A program made the translations under genes and the position numbers. Shown here piece by piece: positions 1 through 8,372 of a DNA stretch of 64,000 nt. Source of the DNA: Bacillus thuringiensis. Lineage in GTDB: Bacteria > Bacillota > Bacilli > Bacillales > Bacillaceae_G. The stretch lies in contig NZ_CP155559.1 of NCBI RefSeq assembly GCF_022095615.2, positions 3,531,501 to 3,595,500 on the forward strand. Reading direction: 5' to 3'. The notes below the pieces were generated by a model, which worked only from the letters and a program-made list of their open reading frames with translations, had not been told where the DNA came from and made no database searches. Position 1 is the stretch's first letter, and every line of letters starts with the position of its first letter.

Positions 1-11
1 GCGGTTGGAAT

Positions 12-896
12 ATGACTGATTTAAAGGGCGATTTATATACGAGAATTTTATCAGAGAAAGATCAATTCATATTTTTTTCTTTTTTAGAAAGAGGGAATTG
101 GCTTATTTTCCAAGATGTATACCCTCAATTTTTACTTTACGAACAAAGTGTAAAGAAATCACAAAAGTTATTTCACCTTCTTCCTCACCTAAATGTGTCT
201 ACATTTATGGAAACGATGTGGAACGATTTTTGGAAAACAGGCAACAAAAAAACATTAGCGATTGCAACTATTATTAATGAACAAAACTACTTAGAAAAAA
301 GAGTGATTCAAAATGTACAATTTAAAAAGACCGTACTAAATAGTATTGGATTTAAACTCTTTGATTTCTTTCAGTTTAATCATATCCTTTTCCCATTCTA
401 CGAAAATGATAAAAAACAAAAAGTATTACTATTTGGTGATACAATGAAACATTTCACTTCCTTACATGAACGAATATTAATTGGAAAAAGATTGTATTCA
501 TTATTATTTCGAGATACACATGTTTTATCTCAAATAATAAGCTGGGCCCAACACCATCCGCATACAGGATCAAGGAAAGATTACTGGCCCCATTTATATT
601 CAAGTGTAAATGAATCTTTTTCCCGTGAGTTTTATAAGCGCCGAATAAAGAAATGCCAGTTGCGAAGTGGTGCTTATCGTATATACTGTCCTGCACTCAT
701 CTATGCATGGCGAGATATGAAGCATGAGGAAGTTAACAGTGAAGATTGGTTTACCGATTGGCAAGTTGTAAATTACTTAGTTGATAAGGAGGAAAATATA
801 AATGGACAAATTACAGAAGACTACTGCAAAACACTCGAAAAAATTGAACTCGCAATTCTCGCAAAGAAAAATGTCCTCCTCCGAGAAGAAGAATGA
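12..896 (+). CDS. DUF2515 family protein (YppC-like), possibly 5'-partial
   Basis: A soluble protein of 294 residues with no signal peptide, rich in aromatic and basic residues (for example the FSREFYKRR motif near residue 203). I recognise it as DUF2515/YppC-like; no biochemical function is known to me. The reading frame stays open to the left edge of the window and no Shine-Dalgarno sequence precedes the ATG at 12, so the true start may lie upstream. The last roughly 32 codons overlap the next gene in another frame, so the C-terminal tail is probably not conserved family sequence. Confidence 0.7.
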   Translation: MTDLKGDLYTRILSEKDQFIFFSFLERGNWLIFQDVYPQFLLYEQSVKKSQKLFHLLPHLNVSTFMETMWNDFWKTGNKKTLAIATIINEQNYLEKRVIQNVQFKKTVLNSIGFKLFDFFQFNHILFPFYENDKKQKVLLFGDTMKHFTSLHERILIGKRLYSLLFRDTHVLSQIISWAQHHPHTGSRKDYWPHLYSSVNESFSREFYKRRIKKCQLRSGAYRIYCPALIYAWRDMKHEEVNSEDWFTDWQVVNYLVDKEENINGQITEDYCKTLEKIELAILAKKNVLLREEE

Positions 897-1272
897 GTTT
901 CTAGCATTAGTAGTTACAATCTTTTTCTCTTCTATTATTGGAACTTGTTTAGATGCTTTTTTTGTTCATAAACAAATGTATTCCTTTCCAGCTAGGCCCT
1001 TCTCATCCACATTTTCGGTTAATATAGCTTTTACATTGTTCGTACTGCCGATTTTAACAGTTATCTTTATACACATTTCAAAAAAATTACCTAAAGTTTC
1101 TAGAATTCTATTTATTATTTCAATCGGTATTTGCGCTAGCCTTTTTGAACAGATTGCTGAAAGTTTAGGTTTATTTGTACATAGTGCGAATTGGAACCAT
1201 ACATATTCTTTATTTGGTTATATGATTTTTCATTCTTTTATTTGGAACGTATATAATTGGATAAAAAAATAA
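802..1272 (+). CDS. CBO0543-family small integral membrane protein
   Basis: A protein of 156 residues with a basic, hydrophilic N-terminus of about 30 residues followed by roughly four hydrophobic segments (about 34-54, 70-92, 100-122, 132-152). It resembles the CBO0543 family of uncharacterised Firmicute membrane proteins. The start is fixed by a strong ribosome binding site, AAGGAGG at 786-792, nine bases before the ATG. That places the first 95 bases inside the preceding gene in another frame, which suggests translational coupling. A later ATG at 871 has no comparable binding site. Function unknown. Confidence 0.75.
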   Translation: MDKLQKTTAKHSKKLNSQFSQRKMSSSEKKNEFLALVVTIFFSSIIGTCLDAFFVHKQMYSFPARPFSSTFSVNIAFTLFVLPILTVIFIHISKKLPKVSRILFIISIGICASLFEQIAESLGLFVHSANWNHTYSLFGYMIFHSFIWNVYNWIKK

Positions 1273-1293
1273 AGAGACCATTATAGGTCCCTT
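1262..1293 (-). terminator. Intrinsic terminator of the cid/yfmQ operon
   Basis: On the minus strand, arms 1286-1292 and 1273-1279 pair fully (one G-U) around a 6-base loop and are followed by a U-rich tract. It lies at the yfmQ stop codon and faces the convergent gene ending at 1272. Confidence 0.75.
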
Positions 1294-1294
1294 C

Positions 1295-1735
1295 TTAAGC
1301 ATACTCTTCCGTTATTGCTAATGGTGCCAATGTTTGAAGGCTTTTAGAGCGTAAACGATAGGCAACGACTTTCTTTTTATATTGCTTAATGACATCAACA
1401 TGTTCCTCATAGCTATATAGAGAAAATCTAATCTCTTTATTCCCTTTCTTCGTATCAATGACTATTGGTGTCCCTTCTCCGTGCGGCGGGAAATAATGTT
1501 TATCTAAAAACAAAGCCTCATTAAATTCATGAATAACTTGTAGTTTCATTTCCCCCTCTATATTTTTTCCATCTATCGATATAGAGGTATTCTCTTCCTC
1601 AAGTTTTTGATGTAATTCAAATCTACTAATAATTGATTCTACAACAGAATTTGGCATACTAGAAACTAGTACTTTAAGAGCGCCAAAAATAAATAATGTA
1701 ACTATAAACCATGTTGTCATTGTTATCATCTCCAT
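1295..1735 (-). CDS. yfmQ: YfmQ family protein
   Basis: A protein of 146 residues with one N-terminal membrane segment (about 6-26) and a hydrophilic, mixed-charge remainder. It matches the YfmQ family of Bacillus, whose function is not established. It begins five bases after the LrgB-like gene, so it is probably the last gene of the MocR-CidA-LrgB transcript. The operon position hints at a membrane-associated accessory role. That is inference only. Confidence 0.75.
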   Translation of the reverse strand: MEMITMTTWFIVTLFIFGALKVLVSSMPNSVVESIISRFELHQKLEEENTSISIDGKNIEGEMKLQVIHEFNEALFLDKHYFPPHGEGTPIVIDTKKGNKEIRFSLYSYEEHVDVIKQYKKKVVAYRLRSKSLQTLAPLAITEEYA

Positions 1736-1740
1736 TACAT

Positions 1741-2412
1741 TTAAAAAATAAATTTCATTCCATACGGTATTAGTATACTAATGAGTATTCCAGTTACAAT
1801 CATCGTTACCGAACCGATAGTCGCTTCTTTCTCGCCTTCTTTCACTAAACGACTCACACCGATAATATGTGATGCACAGCCCATCCCAACTCCTTTTCCA
1901 ATCGTACTTGTTATACGGAAAAGCTTAAGTACTGTTGGTCCGATAATCGCACCTGTTATTCCTGCAACAACTACAAAACTAGAAGTCATAGATGGAATAC
2001 CACCAATTTGATCCGCTAACGATAGGGCAATAGGCATCGTTGCTAACTGTGGTAAAGTAGTTAATATAAGTTCCTTATCTATATTTAAAATTCCGCCAAT
2101 CACTACATTCATACTCGTTACAGCCACTATACCTACCGCTACTCCGATAAGTATCGATAAAAAATTTTTCATAAGTATCTTTCGCTCTTTAAATAGAGGT
2201 ATGGCTAATGCTACAATTGCAGGGCTCAATAAGCTTGAAAGAACGTCTCCCCCATTTTCCCTATACTCATGATGAGAAATACCAAAAATCAAAAATAAAC
2301 AAATCATACTTGCTGTAACTGTTAACACCGGTAACGTAAATGCAAACGTAAATTTTTTATATAGCTTTGTCGCCAAGAAATAAATTGCTACAGTAATAAT
2401 AATTAAGACCAT
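1741..2412 (-). CDS. LrgB/CidB family membrane protein
   Basis: A protein of 223 residues, almost entirely hydrophobic, with about six or seven membrane segments. It carries the family's conserved features: the Pro-rich LATMPIALSLAD stretch (about 122-133) and GMGCASHIIG near residue 177. LrgB/CidB proteins work with LrgA/CidA partners. The pair was first linked to murein hydrolase control and cell death, and homologous pairs (PftAB in B. subtilis, LrgAB in Streptococcus mutans) take up pyruvate. It follows its CidA/LrgA partner by 23 bases. Confidence 0.9.
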   Translation of the reverse strand: MVLIIITVAIYFLATKLYKKFTFAFTLPVLTVTASMICLFLIFGISHHEYRENGGDVLSSLLSPAIVALAIPLFKERKILMKNFLSILIGVAVGIVAVTSMNVVIGGILNIDKELILTTLPQLATMPIALSLADQIGGIPSMTSSFVVVAGITGAIIGPTVLKLFRITSTIGKGVGMGCASHIIGVSRLVKEGEKEATIGSVTMIVTGILISILIPYGMKFIF

Positions 2413-2435
2413 TTGAATCGTGCACCTTGTCGATT

Positions 2436-2792
2436 TTATTTTTTTGTTGTTATTAATAATTGACTTATATACCCTGAAACAATCAAAGTTACTACCGTGC
2501 TTGCAACTACTAAAAGGAATATACTACTCCCCTTACTTAAAAGAAAAGACCCGTATTCCATCAGCCCTGTTGTCGAAGGAATTAGAAATAACGGTAAAAA
2601 TACGATTAACTTTTCCGCACCTAACTCAAACCATTTTAACGGTAAAACGCGAGTGGAAAGGAGCAGGAACAGTATTAACATCCCTATTAAACTTCCCGGT
2701 ATTGATAAATGGAATATTTCCTGAATCCACGTACCAACTAAGTTAAATATATATAGCACGCCTACTTGAAGTAAAAGCGTCACGTACTTCAT
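2436..2792 (-). CDS. CidA/LrgA family holin-like protein
   Basis: A protein of 118 residues with four predicted membrane helices and the family signature around IPGSLIGMLILFLLL (about 32-46) and LPLFLIPSTTGLM (about 65-77). The family forms membrane complexes with LrgB/CidB proteins and is implicated in pyruvate transport or control of murein hydrolases. A GAGGGA binding site precedes the ATG. The gene sits 33 bases after a MocR-type regulator and 23 before its LrgB partner. Whether it is orthologous to cidA, lrgA or pftA cannot be decided here. Confidence 0.9.
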   Translation of the reverse strand: MKYVTLLLQVGVLYIFNLVGTWIQEIFHLSIPGSLIGMLILFLLLSTRVLPLKWFELGAEKLIVFLPLFLIPSTTGLMEYGSFLLSKGSSIFLLVVASTVVTLIVSGYISQLLITTKK

Positions 2793-2825
2793 TTCTTTCC
2801 CTCATTTCACTATCACACATCCATA

Positions 2826-4259
2826 TTATGAAATTTCATTTAGCGTGTCGGCAAACCGTTTAATTCCAAGTTGAATTTGTTCTATATTCGCTCTACCAAA
2901 CGTAAATCGTATATATTCATTTTTCGAACCTAAAACACTGCCCGGAACAAATGCGACACCATTCCGTATAGATTCACCTAATAAGTGATATTCATCAAAC
3001 TTTCCTTTCACTTTACACCATACATGTATTCCACCCTCTGGCACGAAACATTCAACTCGGTCTCCCAATGTTCCTTCAAGCTCTGCAATTAATTCATCTC
3101 TTCTTTGCTTCAATTGTCCACGAAGTATCGTAATATGTGTATGAAAATCCTTTGATTCTAAAAATTGATTTGCTACCCACTGCGTAAATACACTATGGCC
3201 AAAATCAACTTGTTGCTTTGCATCTGCTAAACGCTCAATTACGCGTGTAGGACCAATTATCCATCCAATACGTAATCCTGATGCAACAATTTTTGATAAT
3301 GAACTTATATAAAGAACATTTCCATTTTGGTCCATTGATTTTAATGTCGGGTTCACTTCTCCATTAAAAGAAATTAAACTATACGGATCATCTTCTACAA
3401 TTGGTATACCGAACTCAGAAGACAGTTCTAAAATCTTTTTACGTCTCGCTAATGAAAGCACAGTACCCGTTGGATTCTGATAATCTGGATTCAAAAATAC
3501 CATACGAATGCGATGCTTTTTGTTCAAATCGATTAAGTCATCTGGATTCATTCCATGCTCATCAACAGGTAAATGAAATATGTTTAAACCGGCCGATTTA
3601 AACATTGGAAGCGAAAAACAATACGAAGGATCTTCAATCGCAATCGCATCGCCAGGTTTTAATAAACATTGAACGATAAGATTAAGCGCCTGTTGTGCTC
3701 CAGATGTAATAAGAATAGAGCTTGAATCTGCTTCAATTTGTTTATATTGCTGAACATGTGCTGCAATTGTTTTTCTCAACATCTCATTTCCAAGTGGATG
3801 GTCATAGCCGAGATTTTCCATAAATGTTTTCTCCGACAAAATTGTTCGAAATCTATCACTCGGAATTAATTCTGGTGACAGTTCACCACTTGCTAGATTA
3901 ATTAAATCATCTTTTTGTGTTTCCGTTCGAATTTGTTGAACGAGTGGTACGTTAGGTAAGAACGATCCATCCTCCACATATCTACCCCAGTTCGGTATTC
4001 GTTTATGTGAGACACCCCATATGTCTGTATTAACCCGTGTTCCGCTTCCTTTTTGCCGTTCTACTACTCCAAGTGATTTTAATTCTTCATACGCAGCTAC
4101 TATTGTACTCCGGTTCACCTGTAATTCCTTTGCCAATATACGCTCAGAAGGTAACTTACTATCAGAAGGAAATTCACCTGAAGAAATGCCTCTTTCAATA
4201 TAATCAGCAATTTGTTTATATACAGGTGTCTTATCTGCACGATTTGGTTTCCATTCCAT
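2826..4259 (-). CDS. MocR-type PLP-dependent transcriptional regulator
   Basis: A protein of 477 residues with an N-terminal GntR winged helix (about 12-75, including the ERILAKELQVNRSTI recognition region) fused to a class-I aminotransferase fold (about 115-470). Lys323 in SSLSK is the expected pyridoxal-phosphate Schiff-base lysine, and the N-P-D-Y-Q-N-P-T-G segment at about 257-265 is typical of the fold. MocR proteins such as GabR and PdxR sense an amino compound or PLP and act on nearby genes. A GGAGGGA binding site precedes the ATG. Co-orientation with the CidA/LrgB pair suggests they are its targets or share its signal. Confidence 0.9.
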   Translation of the reverse strand: MEWKPNRADKTPVYKQIADYIERGISSGEFPSDSKLPSERILAKELQVNRSTIVAAYEELKSLGVVERQKGSGTRVNTDIWGVSHKRIPNWGRYVEDGSFLPNVPLVQQIRTETQKDDLINLASGELSPELIPSDRFRTILSEKTFMENLGYDHPLGNEMLRKTIAAHVQQYKQIEADSSSILITSGAQQALNLIVQCLLKPGDAIAIEDPSYCFSLPMFKSAGLNIFHLPVDEHGMNPDDLIDLNKKHRIRMVFLNPDYQNPTGTVLSLARRKKILELSSEFGIPIVEDDPYSLISFNGEVNPTLKSMDQNGNVLYISSLSKIVASGLRIGWIIGPTRVIERLADAKQQVDFGHSVFTQWVANQFLESKDFHTHITILRGQLKQRRDELIAELEGTLGDRVECFVPEGGIHVWCKVKGKFDEYHLLGESIRNGVAFVPGSVLGSKNEYIRFTFGRANIEQIQLGIKRFADTLNEIS

Positions 4260-4445
4260 CTAGTTCCCTCCTTTTAAAACGAACTATCCTCATTTTTTAC
4301 TAACAGTATTCACCGTAAAAATAGTATTAATTAGTCACATTTTCTTATCCGCAAATCGATATATCCAAAATGACTCTCTTTCTGATTACTCAATAGCTTC
4401 TGAAATTCCAACTTCATACTCTCATTTCAGTTCTTTTACAAACTA

Positions 4446-4637
4446 TCAAATCATTACCGCATACCATGTTACCCCGACCAGTAGAACAAAAAGAAGAAAA
4501 ATATAGATTGCAGATAAGTTTTTCACATTTCTTTTTGTAGACTTACCGTAATTCTCCTCCACGTTTCTTGCAACTAGTACAGTCCCAAACAGCGATACAA
4601 TTACAATAATAACGACTAGTGAAATTGCAAAACTCAT
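4446..4637 (-). CDS. Small two-helix membrane protein, hypothetical
   Basis: A protein of 63 residues with hydrophobic helices at about 2-22 and 41-61, separated by a charged loop rich in Lys, Arg and Asn. A GAGAGGTG binding site lies eight bases before the ATG, which supports real translation. I recognise no family. It stands alone between a MocR gene and a terminator on the same strand. Confidence 0.65.
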   Translation of the reverse strand: MSFAISLVVIIVIVSLFGTVLVARNVEENYGKSTKRNVKNLSAIYIFLLFVLLVGVTWYAVMI

Positions 4638-4805
4638 TGTCTTTTCACCTCTCTAAGACCCATCTATTTTAATTAAAGAACTTACATAAAAACCTTCCTC
4701 TTTAAAACGTTGATAACATACTACCTTTCTTCTCTTATCATAATAGATGTTTGCAAAAAGCGGACCAACCACTTTTATGTTTTTTTGCTCATCCACTTAA
4801 AAAAT

Positions 4806-4839
4806 AAAAGCAACTGATCACTTATGATCAGTTGCTTTT
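4806..4839. terminator. Bidirectional terminator after the GntR/bgl operon
   Basis: A perfect 15-bp inverted repeat (4806-4820 and 4825-4839) with a 4-base loop, flanked by A and T runs. It lies 26 bases beyond the stop codon of the GntR regulator. Confidence 0.9.
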
Positions 4840-4864
4840 TCGTAAAGTTAATTATATTCATTTT

Positions 4865-5572
4865 TCACTTAAAATTGATCCGATTTAAAAGTTTAGTCTT
4901 TTCATAATGAAACATCGACTGAGATAACTCGAAAATTGTCCCGTTTACAAGACAAACTGTATTTTCAATAAGAAGCGCCGGATCACCTTCATTTAATTCT
5001 AAAAGCTGTGCATTTTCTTTATTTACTTTTTCACAACTAATAACTTTATCAGCAAAACCAATATTTAATCGTAAATCTTCAATGAAATAACTGTATACAG
5101 AGCTTAATGCTATTTCTTCGTTCAAATATGGAATAATATCCTTTTTGAAATAACTTACTTCAATAGAGAATGGTTTAGCATCTACAATTCTTAAGCGCTT
5201 CAAAAAATACAACCTAGTCCCAGCTTCGCATTGCATCCGCTTTGCTATCTCTTCGTCCACATCTATTACTTCAAGCTCTAACACTTTCGTTTCAATATTT
5301 TGTGAAACAAGATTTTTCGTTAATCCACGTAAACTTCCTAAATTAATGTAATCTGTTACAGAAGTTTCGCGTAAAAACATACCACTACCTTGCACTTGAA
5401 AAATATAACCTCTATTCACAAGCTGACTAATTACTTTACGTATCGTATTACGGCTTACTTCAAATCGATTCATCAACGCTTCTTCTGTAGGTAGTTTTTT
5501 CGTTTCATTAAAAAGCCCATCTCGAATGTTTTGCTCTAACACATCTGCAATTTGTTTATACTTTGCACTCAT
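4865..5572 (-). CDS. GntR/HutC-type regulator with UTRA domain, likely local regulator of the phospho-beta-glucosidase
   Basis: A protein of 235 residues. The N-terminal winged helix (about 3-68, with LPTEEALMNRFEVSRNTIR at 27-45) is followed by a UTRA effector domain (about 88-230). UTRA regulators of sugar operons usually sense a phosphorylated sugar. The gene starts 30 bases after the glycoside hydrolase stop with a TAGGAGA binding site, so the two form an operon. Autoregulation through the inverted repeat upstream of the hydrolase (7052-7093) is likely. It resembles regulators such as TreR and GmuR, but the inducer is not known from sequence. Confidence 0.85.
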   Translation of the reverse strand: MSAKYKQIADVLEQNIRDGLFNETKKLPTEEALMNRFEVSRNTIRKVISQLVNRGYIFQVQGSGMFLRETSVTDYINLGSLRGLTKNLVSQNIETKVLELEVIDVDEEIAKRMQCEAGTRLYFLKRLRIVDAKPFSIEVSYFKKDIIPYLNEEIALSSVYSYFIEDLRLNIGFADKVISCEKVNKENAQLLELNEGDPALLIENTVCLVNGTIFELSQSMFHYEKTKLLNRINFK

Positions 5573-5602
5573 ACACTTTCTCCTAAAATACTCTTTTATC
5601 TG

Positions 5603-7012
5603 TTATAACTCTTCCCCTCTCGTTTCGATCACACGTTTATACCAATGAAACGAAAGTTTCTTCTTACGTTTTAAGTTATCATTATGATCGACAAAAATAA
5701 AGCCATATTGCTTTTTATATCCATTTAACCAACTTAAAAGATCAATCACTGACCATGCATAATAACCTTTTAAGTTAATTCCCTCTTCAATTGCACGCTT
5801 CATTACTTTTAAATGCGCTTCAATAAATTTAATTCTCGGAACATCTACAATTTCTCCGTCAATGATTGGATCTTCATCACCAAGTCCATTTTCCGTTACA
5901 TACATCTTTATGTCACCGTAACGCGCTTTCAACATATGCAATCCATCTAAGAAACCTTCGGGAGATATTTCCCATCCCCATTTTGTATATGTTTTATCAT
6001 CCATTTTAACTGTTCGATAAAAACCATCAAAAGAAGGGTTACCTGGAGCAAGCGTTGAGTTTTCTCGAGAATGTTCCTCACTCTTTATATCTATATCGTA
6101 TCTTTCTACTCGTATTGGTTGATAATAATTCAAGCCAATAAAATCATTTTCTTCTGCATTTTGTTTAATGATTTCTAATTCTTCAACCGTCCAATTAGGA
6201 GTCCATCCTTTTTCCTTTAATTGTTGTACAACATAAGACGGATACTCGCCTTTTAAAATTGGATCATAATACCAATACGTTTCATATTCATTCGCATGAT
6301 TTGCTGCTCGTATATTTTCTTTTTGATCATCCACACTATAAGCAGGTAAGAAAACATGTGTAATCCCAATCTCACCATATTGTTTCAGCTGCTTGTACAC
6401 CGCAACTGTTTTCGCATGTGCATAAAATACATAATGAGTCGCTTGAAAATACTTAGGAACATCATTTTGGATTCCTGGTGGATGTGCACCTTTTAAATAA
6501 CCTAATCCACAAAACATTACTGTCTCATTAAAAGTAATCCAATGCTTAACTCTGTCACCAAATGCCTTAAAACAAGTTTCTGCATATTTCACGAAAGCCT
6601 CTGCTGTTCTTTTATTCGTCCATCCACCATCTTTTTCTAACGGTAATGGTAAATCCCAATGATATAAAGTGACAAACGGCACAATCCCGTATTTTAAACA
6701 TTCATCAATTAAGTTGTTATAAAATTCAATCCCTTTTTCATTTACCTTTCCATCTCCAGTCGGCAATATTCTCGCCCAAGAAATAGAAAAACGATACGAT
6801 TCTAATCCCATCTCAGCCATTAAGCGAACATCTTCCTTATATCGATGATAATGATCAACAGCTACATCACCATTTGTTCCATTGTATGTTTTACCAGTAA
6901 TTTTTGAAAACTCGTCCCAATTCGTAACACCTTTTCCATCTTCATTCCATGCACCTTCTACTTGATAAGAAGCTGAAGCAGCTCCGAATAAAAAATCATG
7001 TGGAAACTTCAT
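5603..7012 (-). CDS. 6-phospho-beta-glucosidase, glycoside hydrolase family 1
   Basis: A 469-residue (beta/alpha)8 enzyme that hydrolyses phosphorylated beta-glucosides after PTS uptake, in the cytoplasm. The acid/base is Glu163 in TFNE and the nucleophile is Glu374 in VTENG. Ser427, Lys434 and Tyr436 (S-x6-K-x-Y) match the phosphate-binding loop of 6-phospho-beta-glycosidases such as LacG, which argues against a plain beta-glucosidase. The ATG at 7012 is chosen because GGAGG lies eight bases before it; an in-frame ATG at 7051 has no such site. No PTS permease lies nearby, so the sugar must be phosphorylated by a distant system. Confidence 0.9.
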   Translation of the reverse strand: MKFPHDFLFGAASASYQVEGAWNEDGKGVTNWDEFSKITGKTYNGTNGDVAVDHYHRYKEDVRLMAEMGLESYRFSISWARILPTGDGKVNEKGIEFYNNLIDECLKYGIVPFVTLYHWDLPLPLEKDGGWTNKRTAEAFVKYAETCFKAFGDRVKHWITFNETVMFCGLGYLKGAHPPGIQNDVPKYFQATHYVFYAHAKTVAVYKQLKQYGEIGITHVFLPAYSVDDQKENIRAANHANEYETYWYYDPILKGEYPSYVVQQLKEKGWTPNWTVEELEIIKQNAEENDFIGLNYYQPIRVERYDIDIKSEEHSRENSTLAPGNPSFDGFYRTVKMDDKTYTKWGWEISPEGFLDGLHMLKARYGDIKMYVTENGLGDEDPIIDGEIVDVPRIKFIEAHLKVMKRAIEEGINLKGYYAWSVIDLLSWLNGYKKQYGFIFVDHNDNLKRKKKLSFHWYKRVIETRGEEL

Positions 7013-7051
7013 AGTATATACCTCCATTTCATTACAACAAATAAAATTCAT

Positions 7052-7093
7052 TCATACATATAAAATTTATAGGTACAAATTTTATATGTATGA
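7052..7093 (-). promoter_or_regulatory. 17-bp perfect inverted repeat, candidate operator of the bgl operon
   Basis: Arms at 7052-7068 and 7077-7093 are perfect complements around the 8-base centre ataggtac. A TATAAT hexamer (minus strand, 7093-7098) abuts the repeat, so a bound protein would cover the start of transcription. The position, 40 bases before the hydrolase ATG, fits an operator of the co-transcribed GntR/UTRA regulator. A -35 element is poorly matched. Binding is inference. Confidence 0.6.
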
Positions 7094-7203
7094 TTATATC
7101 TTATGTTTTTATTTTTTTCTATTATAAAAGTACAATTTCTATTGTTGGTTATTGGAAAAGAAAAAGAAGCGATATATTTTATCGCTTCTTACTCTCATCA
7201 TCT

Positions 7204-8193
7204 TTATTCTTTTATTAATGACTTATTCGCTCTTATAACTTCTTGATACAATAATGGTGACCACTTTTCATTTATGTAGTCTTGAATTACCCAGCCCACT
7301 CTCGAAGAATTCTTTTGTTTTATATGGTTTGCAATTTCAGGATTTATATAAGAAGCGTAGTAATATGGACTATTCCATGCTGTACCACCAGAAGACAAGC
7401 TTGTAAAATTAATATATAGATGATTTAAATCCTCGCTATTGTTCATCGTTTCATCCATCATATCTTTAATAGATTTTACTTTCTCATCATAACTCACTTT
7501 ATATTTATCTTGTACTGTTACATTTACATTTTGGTTTACAGTTGTGGTAAACGTCTCATTATCTGGCCAATAAAAATTATTATATCCTCCAGATTCATTA
7601 CTATCACCATATCTTTTTAGTAGTACAATTTTCCCACGAGCATCTCCTAATTTTATATTTCCTTCTGTTTTTAAAAAGATAGGATCAACATAATAATTTT
7701 TTTCAAACGTACTACTAAATGAACCTTCTGCCCCTTTCATATCCTCATACTCTTTTTTTAAGGACATAATAATCGTTTCACTTGGGTTATCTTTTAAAAA
7801 TTGTTTCGCTTCGTTTATGAATTCATGCAGTGTTACATAAAGATATAATGGTCCATGATGAAGAACTATCGTATTATCATCTGTTAAACGTCCTCTTATA
7901 TCGAAAATTCTAGCTCCATGATCCATTTGATAACGAAAATCATATTCTTGCGTCATTCCCCATACTTGCTTAATCGGATTTTGCAACTTGAATGTCCCAC
8001 TATCATGTGTTCCTGGAATTGAAATTCGTGCTAACGGGATATTATCATGTATAGGTTGCATCCATTTTGACCAATTTTCAAGCTCATTAACAGAGCTAGC
8101 TGCAACTACTTGCTTATCATGTAAAGCAAATACAAATGTGATAAATATTGTACTACATATGAATAATTTCAAAATTAACTTCTTATTGCTCAT
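7204..8193 (-). CDS. plcA: Phosphatidylinositol-specific phospholipase C, secreted
   Basis: A 329-residue precursor, the exact length of B. cereus PI-PLC. The signal peptide (1-31) would be cleaved before [10 protein letters not shown], the known mature N-terminus. Catalytic His63 (GTHDSG) and His113 (LHHGPL) equal His32 and His82 of the mature enzyme; Asp64, Asp98 and Arg100 are also present. It cleaves phosphatidylinositol to diacylglycerol and inositol cyclic phosphate, and releases GPI-anchored proteins. An exact PlcR box lies 88 bases upstream, so it belongs to the PlcR quorum-sensing virulence regulon. Confidence 0.97.
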   Translation of the reverse strand: MSNKKLILKLFICSTIFITFVFALHDKQVVAASSVNELENWSKWMQPIHDNIPLARISIPGTHDSGTFKLQNPIKQVWGMTQEYDFRYQMDHGARIFDIRGRLTDDNTIVLHHGPLYLYVTLHEFINEAKQFLKDNPSETIIMSLKKEYEDMKGAEGSFSSTFEKNYYVDPIFLKTEGNIKLGDARGKIVLLKRYGDSNESGGYNNFYWPDNETFTTTVNQNVNVTVQDKYKVSYDEKVKSIKDMMDETMNNSEDLNHLYINFTSLSSGGTAWNSPYYYASYINPEIANHIKQKNSSRVGWVIQDYINEKWSPLLYQEVIRANKSLIKE

Positions 8194-8280
8194 TATTATC
8201 CCTCTCTCTTTCTGTTTTTACATCAAACTTATTGAATATAATATAAGCTAGTTCATAAAAAATAAATAACATTTCATCAA

Positions 8281-8296
8281 TATGAAATATTGCATA
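8281..8296. promoter_or_regulatory. PlcR box upstream of plcA
   Basis: TATGAAATATTGCATA matches the consensus TATGNANNNNTNCATA at every fixed position. PlcR bound to its signalling peptide PapR activates transcription from such sites at high cell density. Confidence 0.92.
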
Positions 8297-8372
8297 GAAG
8301 TAAAGTTAAAAAATCATTCACATATACTAAATTAGAAAAATTTAAAGGAACTTCATCTGAAGTTCCTTTTGC

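Noticed and set aside
5603..7012. Annotation as a plain beta-glucosidase
   Set aside because: Ser427, Lys434 and Tyr436 form the phosphate-binding loop of 6-phospho-beta-glycosidases.
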